52,265 nucleotides of DNA from Acetatifactor muris (GTDB taxonomy: Bacteria > Bacillota > Clostridia > Lachnospirales > Lachnospiraceae): the NCBI RefSeq assembly GCF_024623325.1, contig NZ_JANJZD010000031.1:1-52265 (forward strand). Direction: 5' to 3'. The notes under the pieces are model-generated. The model saw only the letters and a list, made by a program, of their open reading frames with translations, was not told the DNA's origin and did no database searches. Shown here one piece after another: positions 27,295-36,057 of this stretch. How positions within the stretch are numbered: position 1 is the stretch's first letter; each line of letters begins with the position of its first letter. Made by a program: the position numbers and the translations under genes.

Positions 27295-29016
27295 TCATTT
27301 TGAAGATTCCTTTTGCAGCTTATTCAACGCTCGAAGCAACTTTTGGTTTTCTTTCTTCAGATTTTCATTTTCATCTAACAGCCTCTTTATTTCCCTTTGA
27401 TATAACTCTACCTGTTTCTCCAGGCTTTTATCTCGCACCTCTCTCTTTATCCGAGCAAGTGTTCCCTGATCCTGTTTTTCTTTCTCTTCATTTAATATAT
27501 TTCTCACTTGTTCATTCTTATAAAAGAATCCTTTCGACAACCCTGTATTTCTGGAAAGGTCAGATACTGATATCGTATTCCCCTCTGATGCGGTTCTGCG
27601 AATCTCAGCAATGGCAAGTTGCATCTTTTTCTCACTTTCCTGCCGGTTCGCTTCATTCATCTTATCGTACTTAGCCATCAATAACATCCCTCCCAAACTG
27701 TTTTCTTCCTGCTTGAAAAATTCGTCCGACTTCTCAGCCACTTTCTCATCAACCCATCCGATATAGTTCTTTACGGTTTCATCTGTAGAATGGCCCATGT
27801 ACTCCCGGATTGCCTGGATTGAAGTACCGTTTCGGTAAAGAGCTTTGCATAATTCCCTTTGGTATCCGTTCCCTTTGAATACATATTCTCCATCCAATAT
27901 GCCGGACTTCAGGCATTGTCTCGTGATTAACTCTTCAAAACTTCTTGCTGTATATTTTTTATCCCTATTCAAAAAAAGCAGCATCTCTATATCTATATGA
28001 TTCTTTTCTGAATACTTCAATACAAGCAAGTGCAGGATATCCGGTATAGGAATACTCCTGTTCGTACCCGGAACCTTCATCCAACTATCCTCATTCTCAT
28101 AATAAAAATCTACATTTCTTAGTAAAAATATCTTTCCTTTATTGATACCTGTATACAGTAGAATCAGACTCATAATACGCAGCTGTTCAGGAAACTCCGA
28201 AAGATGAAGCATAAACAAATCCAGCTTCTTATCCAAATCTCTGACCTCATGATTCTTCGGATAACTTTTCTTTTTATAAAAGAAAACAGGTATTGCGAAA
28301 TGATTTACATAATCTTTCATCTGCAAATATTGAAGAAATATTGTAACTGCCTGAATTTTATTATTATAACTTTGGGGGCTGGTTCTCTGTATACTCAGTT
28401 TCTCAAAATATTCTTTTACTGAATTAGCATCTATCGTAGTTATTGTTTTTTCCTGCTTCTCTAAATATTTAAGAAATCCTTTTATATAGGTCTGTTTTAT
28501 GCGTATCGTACCCAGATTCAGGTTCGTAACTACAAAAAGATATTTTAGATACTCCTGGAGCACCTTCCGATTATCTTCCTTTCGAATATCTAAAAATGAA
28601 AAACTGTCAATTGTGCTACTAAGGCTGTATCTTTCAGGAGAGATATTTAATTTCTCCACATACCAGACATTAGCTTCCCAGTTAATCTCTTTCGCTTCCA
28701 GAAATAATGTTTTTCTACAGAATGCAATAAATTTTGTGGTGTTTACATTAGATTCACCCATCTGCTTTCTTAACAGAAAGGCAAATTCTGCTTCTTGAGC
28801 TACATCCATTTTTAGAATATCCTGAAGTCCGGAATTCTCTACATAACAAAGCAGGTACTTTAACGCAAGCAAGTGCCTGTTTCGTCTTTCTTCTTTGTTT
28901 TTCACTGATTTTACAGTATAGTCCAAAAGCAAATCTATCTGTAATCTCACAGTTTGAGCTACATCTCTTCCCAGATCCCAATGCTGGATTTCTGACTCTA
29001 CATCTTTAGCGTTCAA
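27295..29016 (-). CDS. Tyrosine recombinase fused to a TnpC/DUF6262-like coiled tail
   Basis: 573 residues. About 1-130 unidentified helical part, ~160-250 core-binding (SAM-like) domain, ~270-440 catalytic domain, ~460-573 tail. Retained catalytic residues are the second Arg (GYQRELCKALYRNG), the box III His (IREYMGHSTDE) and the Tyr nucleophile (VKNYIGW). The first Arg is lost (TGINKGKIF for TGLRxSEL) and the HxxR His appears as Gly. The tail ISVSDLSRNTGLSKGFFY followed by a coiled coil is that of DUF6262/TnpC proteins, normally a separate gene beside TnpA and TnpB. Start is a TTG at 29016. It sits at the left edge of the element. Confidence 0.78.
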   Translation of the reverse strand: MNAKDVESEIQHWDLGRDVAQTVRLQIDLLLDYTVKSVKNKEERRNRHLLALKYLLCYVENSGLQDILKMDVAQEAEFAFLLRKQMGESNVNTTKFIAFCRKTLFLEAKEINWEANVWYVEKLNISPERYSLSSTIDSFSFLDIRKEDNRKVLQEYLKYLFVVTNLNLGTIRIKQTYIKGFLKYLEKQEKTITTIDANSVKEYFEKLSIQRTSPQSYNNKIQAVTIFLQYLQMKDYVNHFAIPVFFYKKKSYPKNHEVRDLDKKLDLFMLHLSEFPEQLRIMSLILLYTGINKGKIFLLRNVDFYYENEDSWMKVPGTNRSIPIPDILHLLVLKYSEKNHIDIEMLLFLNRDKKYTARSFEELITRQCLKSGILDGEYVFKGNGYQRELCKALYRNGTSIQAIREYMGHSTDETVKNYIGWVDEKVAEKSDEFFKQEENSLGGMLLMAKYDKMNEANRQESEKKMQLAIAEIRRTASEGNTISVSDLSRNTGLSKGFFYKNEQVRNILNEEKEKQDQGTLARIKREVRDKSLEKQVELYQREIKRLLDENENLKKENQKLLRALNKLQKESSK

Positions 29017-29176
29017 CCCGTTTCCCCATTTTCAGTCCGTTAACGTACTCTATCATATCTTTACCAACAACTGCTCTCATAAGGCGCTTTATTGTTCTCT
29101 TTAAGTCTTTTGTCTTCTCTGCAATCTTCAGCTATGTTGTATAAATGCATTTACAGCCACGGACAATATTTATCTT

Positions 29177-29212
29177 TTAAAGTGCCATTTAAAGTTCCAT
29201 CTGGCACTTTAA
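29177..29212. repeat. Inverted repeat upstream of the recombinase gene
   Basis: Perfect 11-bp arms TTAAAGTGCCA / TGGCACTTTAA separated by 14 bases, with a further TTTAAAGTTCCA copy between and TTAAAG just outside. It lies about 160 bp before the recombinase start and just past the yhcG stop: an operator or recombinase binding site. Confidence 0.65.
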
Positions 29213-29260
29213 GCGGTACATTAAAGATCAGCTTCACACCACATTCCTAAATGCCAATAC

Positions 29261-30253
29261 TTACTCATCCTCTTCTAATAAAGGCATATTGATTAATTCC
29301 TGCAATTTCTTTTGCAATATATTCTTATCCGGCAATTGGAGTTGATATTCTGCAACCATCATTGGAGACAATGTTCTGCTCATAGCATACTCAACCACTT
29401 CATCATCTTTAGATGCACATAATATCATTCCAACACTCGGATTCTCATTTTCCTTTTTCTTCTGTCGATCAAGCGCTTCCAGATAAAAATCCATTTTCGA
29501 TATATATTCTGGCTTAAACTTCCCAATTTTCAATTCAAACGCCACAAGACACTGTAATCCCCGATGAAAGAACAGCAAATCGATTTTATAATCCTCACCG
29601 CCAACCTGGACTCTGAATTCTTCATCAATAAACGTAAAGTCCCTTCCAACCTCCAGAATAAAATCCTTCATATTTTTGATCAGGCCTTTTCTTAGATCAG
29701 GTTCCTTAAAGTTAGATGGCAAATCCAGAAATTCTATCACATAAGAATCCAAAAATGGATTTTCTTTCAATCCTTTTATCGGCTCAGGTAACAGTTTTTC
29801 TTTGGATAACATATATCGTTCATAATATCCACTGTCAATCTGGCGGGATAGTTCTCGTGCCGAATAATTTTCTTTTATACAAAGCGTTATATAAAAATGA
29901 CGCTCTTCGGGTGTTTTCGCTTTTGAAATTATAGCCAGATGGTTTGACCAACTTATTTGTGACAACAGTGTTGTCACAAATTCATCATCTGCATAAGTTT
30001 CATAAAATTTTTTCATACGGTACAAACCACGCCTGTTAAATCCTTTAATTCCAGGAAAAGCACTTTGAACCTCTTCTGCGACTGTATCTATATAAGCATC
30101 CCCAAATGATACTTTCGTTGATTCTGTACTCAGGTATTCTCCCACTTTCCAATACATCTGAATCAACTCTTCATTAACTTTTTTCAGCGCATTCTGCCTT
30201 GATTGACTAATAATCTGAATGAGATTACCTGTTGCTGAGATTTCATTTTTCAT
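29261..30253 (-). CDS. yhcG: YhcG/DUF1016 PD-(D/E)XK nuclease-like protein
   Basis: 330 residues. The N-terminal DUF1016_N part (~1-170) shows ELIQMYWKVGEYLSTES and the family motif LLSQISWSNHLAI; the C-terminal part is a PD-(D/E)XK fold with the Asp in DYKIDLLFFH and the ExK in VAFELKIGKFKPEY. The family is widespread in defence islands and next to restriction systems; its substrate is unsettled. It lies 225 bp behind the Avs-like gene in the same direction, with a palindrome just before the start codon and another inside the gene. Confidence 0.9.
   Translation of the reverse strand: MKNEISATGNLIQIISQSRQNALKKVNEELIQMYWKVGEYLSTESTKVSFGDAYIDTVAEEVQSAFPGIKGFNRRGLYRMKKFYETYADDEFVTTLLSQISWSNHLAIISKAKTPEERHFYITLCIKENYSARELSRQIDSGYYERYMLSKEKLLPEPIKGLKENPFLDSYVIEFLDLPSNFKEPDLRKGLIKNMKDFILEVGRDFTFIDEEFRVQVGGEDYKIDLLFFHRGLQCLVAFELKIGKFKPEYISKMDFYLEALDRQKKKENENPSVGMILCASKDDEVVEYAMSRTLSPMMVAEYQLQLPDKNILQKKLQELINMPLLEEDE
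29956..29980. repeat. Perfect 25-bp palindrome inside yhcG
   Basis: TTTGTGACAACA, a central G and TGTTGTCACAAA: 12-bp perfect arms within codons for FVTTLLSQ. The same arms recur upstream of the gene. Confidence 0.85.
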
Positions 30254-30275
30254 CAGAATCTACCACCTTTCAAAC

Positions 30276-30299
30276 TTGTGTCAACACTGTTGTCACAAA
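30276..30299. promoter_or_regulatory. Palindromic operator candidate before yhcG
   Basis: TTGTGTCAACACTGTTGTCA plus CAAA, a near copy of the palindrome inside the gene, begins 23 bp before the ATG. Position and symmetry suit a repressor site or a hairpin in the leader RNA. Confidence 0.6.
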
Positions 30300-30478
30300 T
30301 CAACGTATCCCATATCTATCTTATTACCCTGAACATTTACAAAACTACAATACAATTTTAACTCCTCATTATGCTAGGATTCTTTCTGTCCTGTTGCTGA
30401 TTCTCTGCCATGCATTTTTCCCACTTCAATTTGTAAATCATAATTATTTGATTCTTTACACTTGTTTCTTCATTTCTT

Positions 30479-33400
30479 TTAGCTTTCTTTGCCTTGAAGT
30501 CTATGGATTTCACCTGCTATGCTATCTCCTTCATAGATCAATACAGCCTCCCAATCACTCCACTTTATAATAGAATAATCCCCAGCATGAATTTCTTTTT
30601 CGGCATCTACCAGCCAAACAAGCTTCATCCCGGTCTTGCTAAGAAAAGTATCCAAGATATCCTTCCGAACAATAACACTGTTAACTTTTTGAGTTAAATC
30701 TGTATCAAAAGCAGCCAGCATTCCATTAGCGTCATAATAAAACCCATCTTCCTGTTGTTGTCTCAAACTCATTGTTTCGATGAGTTTGGAACACGGCAGA
30801 CTTTGAGAAATTGCATTCTCTTTTGTTGCATCGTATTCTGCTTCCCACAACAAATCTGTTGTTGCATGAAGTATTTTACCAATTTCTTTCTCAATTTCTC
30901 GTTTTCTGATTTTCTCTTCGAACTGAATCGCTGGAATTTCAAAGTCCTCTTCCCCGTCCTCCACAAACTCTTCCTCTTTCTGCTCTTTGTCTTCAATCAA
31001 ACCACCATATTTACAAAATAAGGCCTCTATCAGAGAAATATCCGGAACTTCTATTATCTCTTTAACTGTTTCATACTCGCCGGTTTTAATTTGCGCATCC
31101 ACCCAAGCGTATGCATTTAATTCCTTGCAACTCGGTGACCAGGGATATTCTCTGTTAAAGACAGAAGATGTTTCATGGTGAGATGCTGTATCATGCGTAA
31201 TAACAGATTGCCCGTTTCCAGCACATTGGAAGAGCTCATCTGCCTGCTCCGGACTGACGAAATAAGCATATAACCAGCTCCATACCAGTAGTTTTTCTGT
31301 ATTCAGATCTTTACGCCCTGTGTCACAGTACTTCGTCAAGCATATCCACTTTATCCCATGATGATCGGTCAAAATCAATGTATCCTTCAACTCATCGAAA
31401 AAGATTCCCTTTGTCTCAAGCCAGACCTCCTGTGCATCCGCCGTAGAAATATCAGCAGTTTTATTTTCTTCTTTTCCCTTAGATAGAAGCTCTTCCAATA
31501 CATCGAATTTCGGTGCCGCATCACAAGTCATAAAGTTTTGATTCAAAGTTGGATCAAAATCTCTGACATAAAGCTCCCATGCCCCTTCAAATTGGACATC
31601 TTCTTTCTCTGAATAATTCCAAGAGTCAATCTTCTTGCAATGATCAGAAATACGAGCCAGCATATTATACATTGTAATCCATTGATACTTTTTCCCAATT
31701 CTTTCAATCTTAATGGTCTGATTTCTACCATAGCCGCCACAATGCCGATCATGTTCTTCAAAATATTCTTCGGAAAAACCAAGTTCCGTCTGAATGTAAT
31801 AGACAGCGTAATTAAATATCTTCTTGTCATCCACATCAAAGTTATGAAGAGCACTCTGGAAAACATAACGGCCAAAATCTCCATACATCCCCATGCCTTC
31901 AAAACGCATCGAATGCATCAGCCAATACATTGCTCCATTATATTCTTTCTCCAGATAGTGTTGATCCTCTATTTCCGGAATAGGGTCAGAATTATATGGA
32001 GGTATAATTATCTCTCTATCTATCATACCAGTATATTCTGGAGCCTCATACAGAAATCGCTCAATAATCAGCCTGGCATAATCTCTTAGCAGAATATCAG
32101 GATATACTTTTTCCTGATCAAATACTGTATGATAAACATACTCTGCTAATGTCTGAAAGTCCTTTCTATCTATCCTCTTACAGCAGGCGCCAAACACAAT
32201 TCCATATAGACGCTGAATTATATAAGGGTCATTTACATTCTTAAACTTCTCAAGAATAATCTGACATAGATGAAAATGTTCCTTCAAAATTTCTATCATT
32301 GCTTTTGATGTATAATCCCTCAGCCATCGATTGGATGAAGTCAAAATCCATCCAAACAAGGTCAAAAGCAGCTCTATCTGCTTTTCATTTGATATTTCGA
32401 GTTTTTCTCCTTTGTCATACATCTGAATAAGTTGTACTATTCTGTTATTATCATCCTCTGTTAGTTCATTTATATAAATTGTCCAGAGGTAATCTCTCTT
32501 ATTTAGCTTATAACTTAAGAGAAAGTGATGCAGAAAATCCGCATTAAATGGATGTGAAACTTTCACGCTATTTCCAATCAGCATCGGCCACAAGTCTTCC
32601 GGACTGCAGGGATGTTTTTTCAATAAATCTCTAAAATGGCTTGTTGGAATATACCGAGTATCCCGCCATTGAAAAGAATCAATATACCTTGAGAAAACCT
32701 GCCATTTATCATCGGAGTTTTCCAGGTCATCAATTATGTCTATACACTCTTCACCATACTTTGCTGCATATAATGCACAGGCATTTACAAACAAATCAAT
32801 ATTCCAGGAATTACCCATTTCCCCATTCTTTATTCCCAGAATTTTCTCGAATAAATATCTACGAACTTCATCTTTCGATTGGCGTCTTTTCATAATTGCT
32901 TTTGCGCAGTAATAGTCATTCATCTGATCAAAAGCAAAATATAGTGTTTCCTTTCCATCAAAAATGGAATCATGAAGAATATGTTCCTTTACAAGATGAC
33001 GTACAAAAGGTACCGCATTCAGTCCATATTCAGTCCAAAAAACCAGCTGCGCCAAAGCCTTCTGAGAAATAGTTCTTTCATCATGTGATACTAACCATTC
33101 CGCAATTTCCATAATAAGCGGACTCAAAATATCATCATCCTCTGTATACCCTTTTTGCCTCAATTCCACTCTAAGAACCCTAGAAATATTGCTATTGGCA
33201 TGTTCAATCACTCGATCGTACAATATAGGTAAACTAACCTCTTCACCATTGTATGTTTTGCAATACAGAGTAAGGAACAGCGGATTTGACATTTCATAGC
33301 CAAAATATTCCAGTGGTGTAAATGGGATATTATAGTGATTCAGGAACTCTCTTGCCGCTGAGAGGCTGTTATCCTCAAAACCTCTATGCAGCATGGTTAC

Positions 33401-34816
33401 AATATCTCCCCGACCTTCCAGAAAGGAATCCGGCAAAATCAGCTTTTCATATTCTGGTCGATAGGATAGAATCAATTTAACCATAGGGTTCTCTTTAATC
33501 TTATCTATAATAGCAGGCAAACCCGATTTCCACAGTTTTCTATTCCATGTCTCATTAAGAGCATCTATAAAAATTGGTACGATACAATTATCTCTTTCAC
33601 CGATAGTTTCCAAAATATCAATTAGATCTTCAAAGCTGTAGTCAAGTCTTAAGTTTTTCATAATCTGCTCATGGACTGGATCATCGGTAAAATAGATGCC
33701 TGCTACTAATAACACCCCTATTCGCCCTTCATCTAAAAGACTCTGTGTCTTCGAGGCCAACAGCTGTGACTTGCCAATTCCGGCTTTGCCGTAGATAGTT
33801 AATATATCCCCATAAAGCAACTGCTTTTCTCTTTCGGAGATTTCTATCCTGTTCGGAAGATTTATCAATATATCTATGTCACGAATCTTACTCCCCAGTT
33901 TATGGTATTCTTTTAGGGCTTCCTCTCGCTCTTTTTCACTGTCACAGGAAAGTATATACTGTCTATCTCTCTCTGCCTCCAGCTTTTTGAGTTCTTCTCC
34001 AAAATTATCTAAAAAGGTTGCAACAGCCAATCGAACCGTACTATTCCACTCGATAGAATGATATAGCGTTTCAATATTCACATCTGGAAGGGCTGAGACC
34101 ACTTCTTCCAGTTTCCTTAAATAATCTCTTTTACTGCTTCGATATAACAGTTCGCTTATCTCATCAAGGAGAACCGTCTTCTTCGCATTAAGATATTCTG
34201 CTGCTCTTCGATCATGAATGAATAAGGAAAGTTCATCCGAAAATACAGTTCCAACATTGAAGTCACGGTTATAGCGTTCTCCAAGTTCATCTAACATATA
34301 ACTTGTGTGAGTTGCAAACCATTCCTGCTGAATCGTATGATTTCCAAAATAGTATAAACCAAGGTAAGGATATTTGTTCCTTATGAGATCGAGAACTGCT
34401 GTATCCGTAACGAGTTGCACATCTATATTCGCTTTTATTAAACATTCTACTGCATTTACATATTGTTTCGCCGTGGATGTAATTGCTTTATTGCAAAAAA
34501 GATATACAAGATCAACAACTCCATCTTTACCTGTATAGTATTCCACTATCTTTTCTGCAGAATGTTTTATCTGTTCATAATGCACATCCTGGTCAAAAAA
34601 TTTTGCCTGAAAACCAATCCATCGCTTGTTCGTTTCATCATAAATAGGTTCTGTTTCTAATCCATGATTATTCGGATTAGCATGGAGATACCTGAACTGT
34701 TTATTTCCAGAAAGATTCTCATTGGCAAATAACTGACGACACAAGTCTTCGAACTTAAACCAAATCCCACGTATATCATGATTATGTGTAGCAAAGCTTT
34801 CCCAGTTTATTTGCAT
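30479..34816 (-). CDS. Avs-like STAND NTPase with N-terminal Mrr-like nuclease
   Basis: 1445 residues. About 1-150 is a restriction-endonuclease-like domain (FKFEDLCRQLF, then WIGFQAKFFDQD with the Q-x-K active-site pattern). The STAND NTPase occupies ~330-700: Walker A LTIYGKAGIGKSQLLA, Walker B IVPIFIDALNETWN, then KLILSYRPEYEKL. The rest to the C-terminus is helical and repeat-like, as in the sensor regions of Avs proteins that bind phage terminase or portal and then unleash the effector nuclease. Start: GAGG lies 8 bases before the ATG at 34816. The domain order is seen; phage defence is inferred from the family. Confidence 0.85.
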   Translation of the reverse strand: MQINWESFATHNHDIRGIWFKFEDLCRQLFANENLSGNKQFRYLHANPNNHGLETEPIYDETNKRWIGFQAKFFDQDVHYEQIKHSAEKIVEYYTGKDGVVDLVYLFCNKAITSTAKQYVNAVECLIKANIDVQLVTDTAVLDLIRNKYPYLGLYYFGNHTIQQEWFATHTSYMLDELGERYNRDFNVGTVFSDELSLFIHDRRAAEYLNAKKTVLLDEISELLYRSSKRDYLRKLEEVVSALPDVNIETLYHSIEWNSTVRLAVATFLDNFGEELKKLEAERDRQYILSCDSEKEREEALKEYHKLGSKIRDIDILINLPNRIEISEREKQLLYGDILTIYGKAGIGKSQLLASKTQSLLDEGRIGVLLVAGIYFTDDPVHEQIMKNLRLDYSFEDLIDILETIGERDNCIVPIFIDALNETWNRKLWKSGLPAIIDKIKENPMVKLILSYRPEYEKLILPDSFLEGRGDIVTMLHRGFEDNSLSAAREFLNHYNIPFTPLEYFGYEMSNPLFLTLYCKTYNGEEVSLPILYDRVIEHANSNISRVLRVELRQKGYTEDDDILSPLIMEIAEWLVSHDERTISQKALAQLVFWTEYGLNAVPFVRHLVKEHILHDSIFDGKETLYFAFDQMNDYYCAKAIMKRRQSKDEVRRYLFEKILGIKNGEMGNSWNIDLFVNACALYAAKYGEECIDIIDDLENSDDKWQVFSRYIDSFQWRDTRYIPTSHFRDLLKKHPCSPEDLWPMLIGNSVKVSHPFNADFLHHFLLSYKLNKRDYLWTIYINELTEDDNNRIVQLIQMYDKGEKLEISNEKQIELLLTLFGWILTSSNRWLRDYTSKAMIEILKEHFHLCQIILEKFKNVNDPYIIQRLYGIVFGACCKRIDRKDFQTLAEYVYHTVFDQEKVYPDILLRDYARLIIERFLYEAPEYTGMIDREIIIPPYNSDPIPEIEDQHYLEKEYNGAMYWLMHSMRFEGMGMYGDFGRYVFQSALHNFDVDDKKIFNYAVYYIQTELGFSEEYFEEHDRHCGGYGRNQTIKIERIGKKYQWITMYNMLARISDHCKKIDSWNYSEKEDVQFEGAWELYVRDFDPTLNQNFMTCDAAPKFDVLEELLSKGKEENKTADISTADAQEVWLETKGIFFDELKDTLILTDHHGIKWICLTKYCDTGRKDLNTEKLLVWSWLYAYFVSPEQADELFQCAGNGQSVITHDTASHHETSSVFNREYPWSPSCKELNAYAWVDAQIKTGEYETVKEIIEVPDISLIEALFCKYGGLIEDKEQKEEEFVEDGEEDFEIPAIQFEEKIRKREIEKEIGKILHATTDLLWEAEYDATKENAISQSLPCSKLIETMSLRQQQEDGFYYDANGMLAAFDTDLTQKVNSVIVRKDILDTFLSKTGMKLVWLVDAEKEIHAGDYSIIKWSDWEAVLIYEGDSIAGEIHRLQGKES

Positions 34817-34964
34817 TTCAATTCCCTCATCCTTCATATAGTAAACCAATATCACTGTATCCCAAATTTGAGCCTATTCTGTTTACTGATATTGGCGTAT
34901 ATTGTCCAATCTGCAATTATTATACCACAGCACCTCTGAGTTTTGAAGTTCTGCTGCCTAATGC

Positions 34965-35007
34965 CGGAAATAAAAATTGGCTTCTAGAATCTTACTTCTA
35001 CAAGCCA
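34965..35007 (-). terminator. Terminator at the right end of the element
   Basis: On the minus strand TGGCTTGTAGAA and TTCTAGAAGCCA pair over 11 of 12 positions with a 6-base loop and are followed by ATTTTTATTT. It would stop transcription entering from the split ATPase gene and insulate the Avs-like gene. Nothing else is seen in 34817-35116. Confidence 0.65.
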
Positions 35008-35116
35008 GTTACTACAACACCATATACAATTATCACCATTTTGTGCATACTGTTCCCATCTCCCCCCATTTTACAAACGCTATGCACACAATACACTCTC
35101 AAAACCTTGCTCCATA

Positions 35117-35818
35117 TTAGTTTAAGTCAGAGAAAATTGACTCTTTACCTATCCTTGTAATACCTGTCATGAGCGCCCTTTCCATATACGGATTCGTCTT
35201 GAAGGCAGAGTTAAACAGGTTTCGGACAAATGCCGCCATTTTATCCCAATATCCGTACACATAAGCTTCCTGCATTGGAGTATCATATTCATCCAATAAA
35301 ATGATGACTTTCTTCCCATAATAATCCGAAAGGAATTCCGACAAGGCTTTCAGGGAATAAGAAGCTACAGAATCACTCATTGTTGGGGATATTTCATAGA
35401 AAATATCCGGAAATTTTTTCTGTTTCGGCCTCTTATCCTGCAAAGCTGAATATCTATCATACAGACTTTTGATGATGCGGCAGATCTTATCCCTTGCATT
35501 TTCAAAGGATGTTTCCTTCACATCTGCAAAGCTTAAGAAGATTACCGGGTATCTGCCCTGGAGGCTACGATACTTCTCTTCTTTCCATATGTCGAGCCCT
35601 TCAAATAGGGCACCTTTATCTGCATATTCTGCGGAAAAGAAATGCTCCAGCATGCTCATGGCCAGTGTCTTGCCAAATCGTCTGGGGCGGGTAATCAAGG
35701 TTACGTCGTCCTGTTTTTCCCACCATTCCCTGATGAACGCAGTCTTATCCACGTAAAAACAATTGTTTCGGACAATCTTCCCAAAATCCTGTATTCCTAT
35801 GCCTACTGTCCTTACCAT
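35117..35818 (-). pseudogene. N-terminal half of an AAA-ATPase-like/PD-(D/E)XK protein (split gene, part 1)
   Basis: 233 codons from MVRTVGIGIQDFGKIV to SIFSDLN, then a stop formed at the junction. It keeps the ATP-binding loop ITRPRRFGKTLAMSM and VIILLDEYDTPMQEAY. It aligns codon for codon with the intact paralogue at 38843-40531, of which it covers the first ~240 residues. The missing remainder is found at 26225-27153. The ATG has AGGTGTC upstream. Translation would give an ATPase-only fragment. Confidence 0.88.
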
Positions 35819-36057
35819 TAGACACCTCCCTGCTTTTGACCTGAACATATCAATCTGCTCATCTGCAGATTCTATCTTCTGAGTTTCAAAGCCTATTGAG
35901 CCAACATTCTGTTAAGTATACCACAATGCACATAGCCTAATCCCTGCAGACAGATTCAATTCTATGTGCAAAATGATAAACTAATACGGCGATAAAATCA
36001 AGGGGTCTTCCAATCAGACTGACTACTAATTTCAGATATGGATTTTCAACACTTTAT

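Larger units (their letters stand above)
27154..35119. mobile_element. Candidate Tn554-like defence element (~8.0 kb) inside a split gene
   Basis: Both flanks are halves of one gene in the same orientation, joined logically at SDLN / LEVVTST. The 7.97 kb between holds a tyrosine recombinase with TnpC-like tail at one end, a YhcG nuclease and an Avs-like NTPase, all AT-rich. No terminal inverted repeats are visible, as is usual for Tn554-type elements. An 8-bp near-repeat lies at the ends (ctccagat at 27146-27153, ctccatat at 35110-35117) and may be the crossover core. Boundaries are good to about 10 bp. No TnpA-like second recombinase is present, so it may be non-autonomous. Confidence 0.72.

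Noticed and set aside
27154..35119. Two unrelated truncated paralogues instead of one split gene
   Set aside because: The halves meet at the same codon without overlap or gap, share strand and order, and each lacks exactly what the other holds.
35927..35970. TGCACATAG / CTATGTGCA inverted repeat
   Set aside because: Short arms with a 20+ base loop between two minus-strand genes; could be chance or a weak operator.
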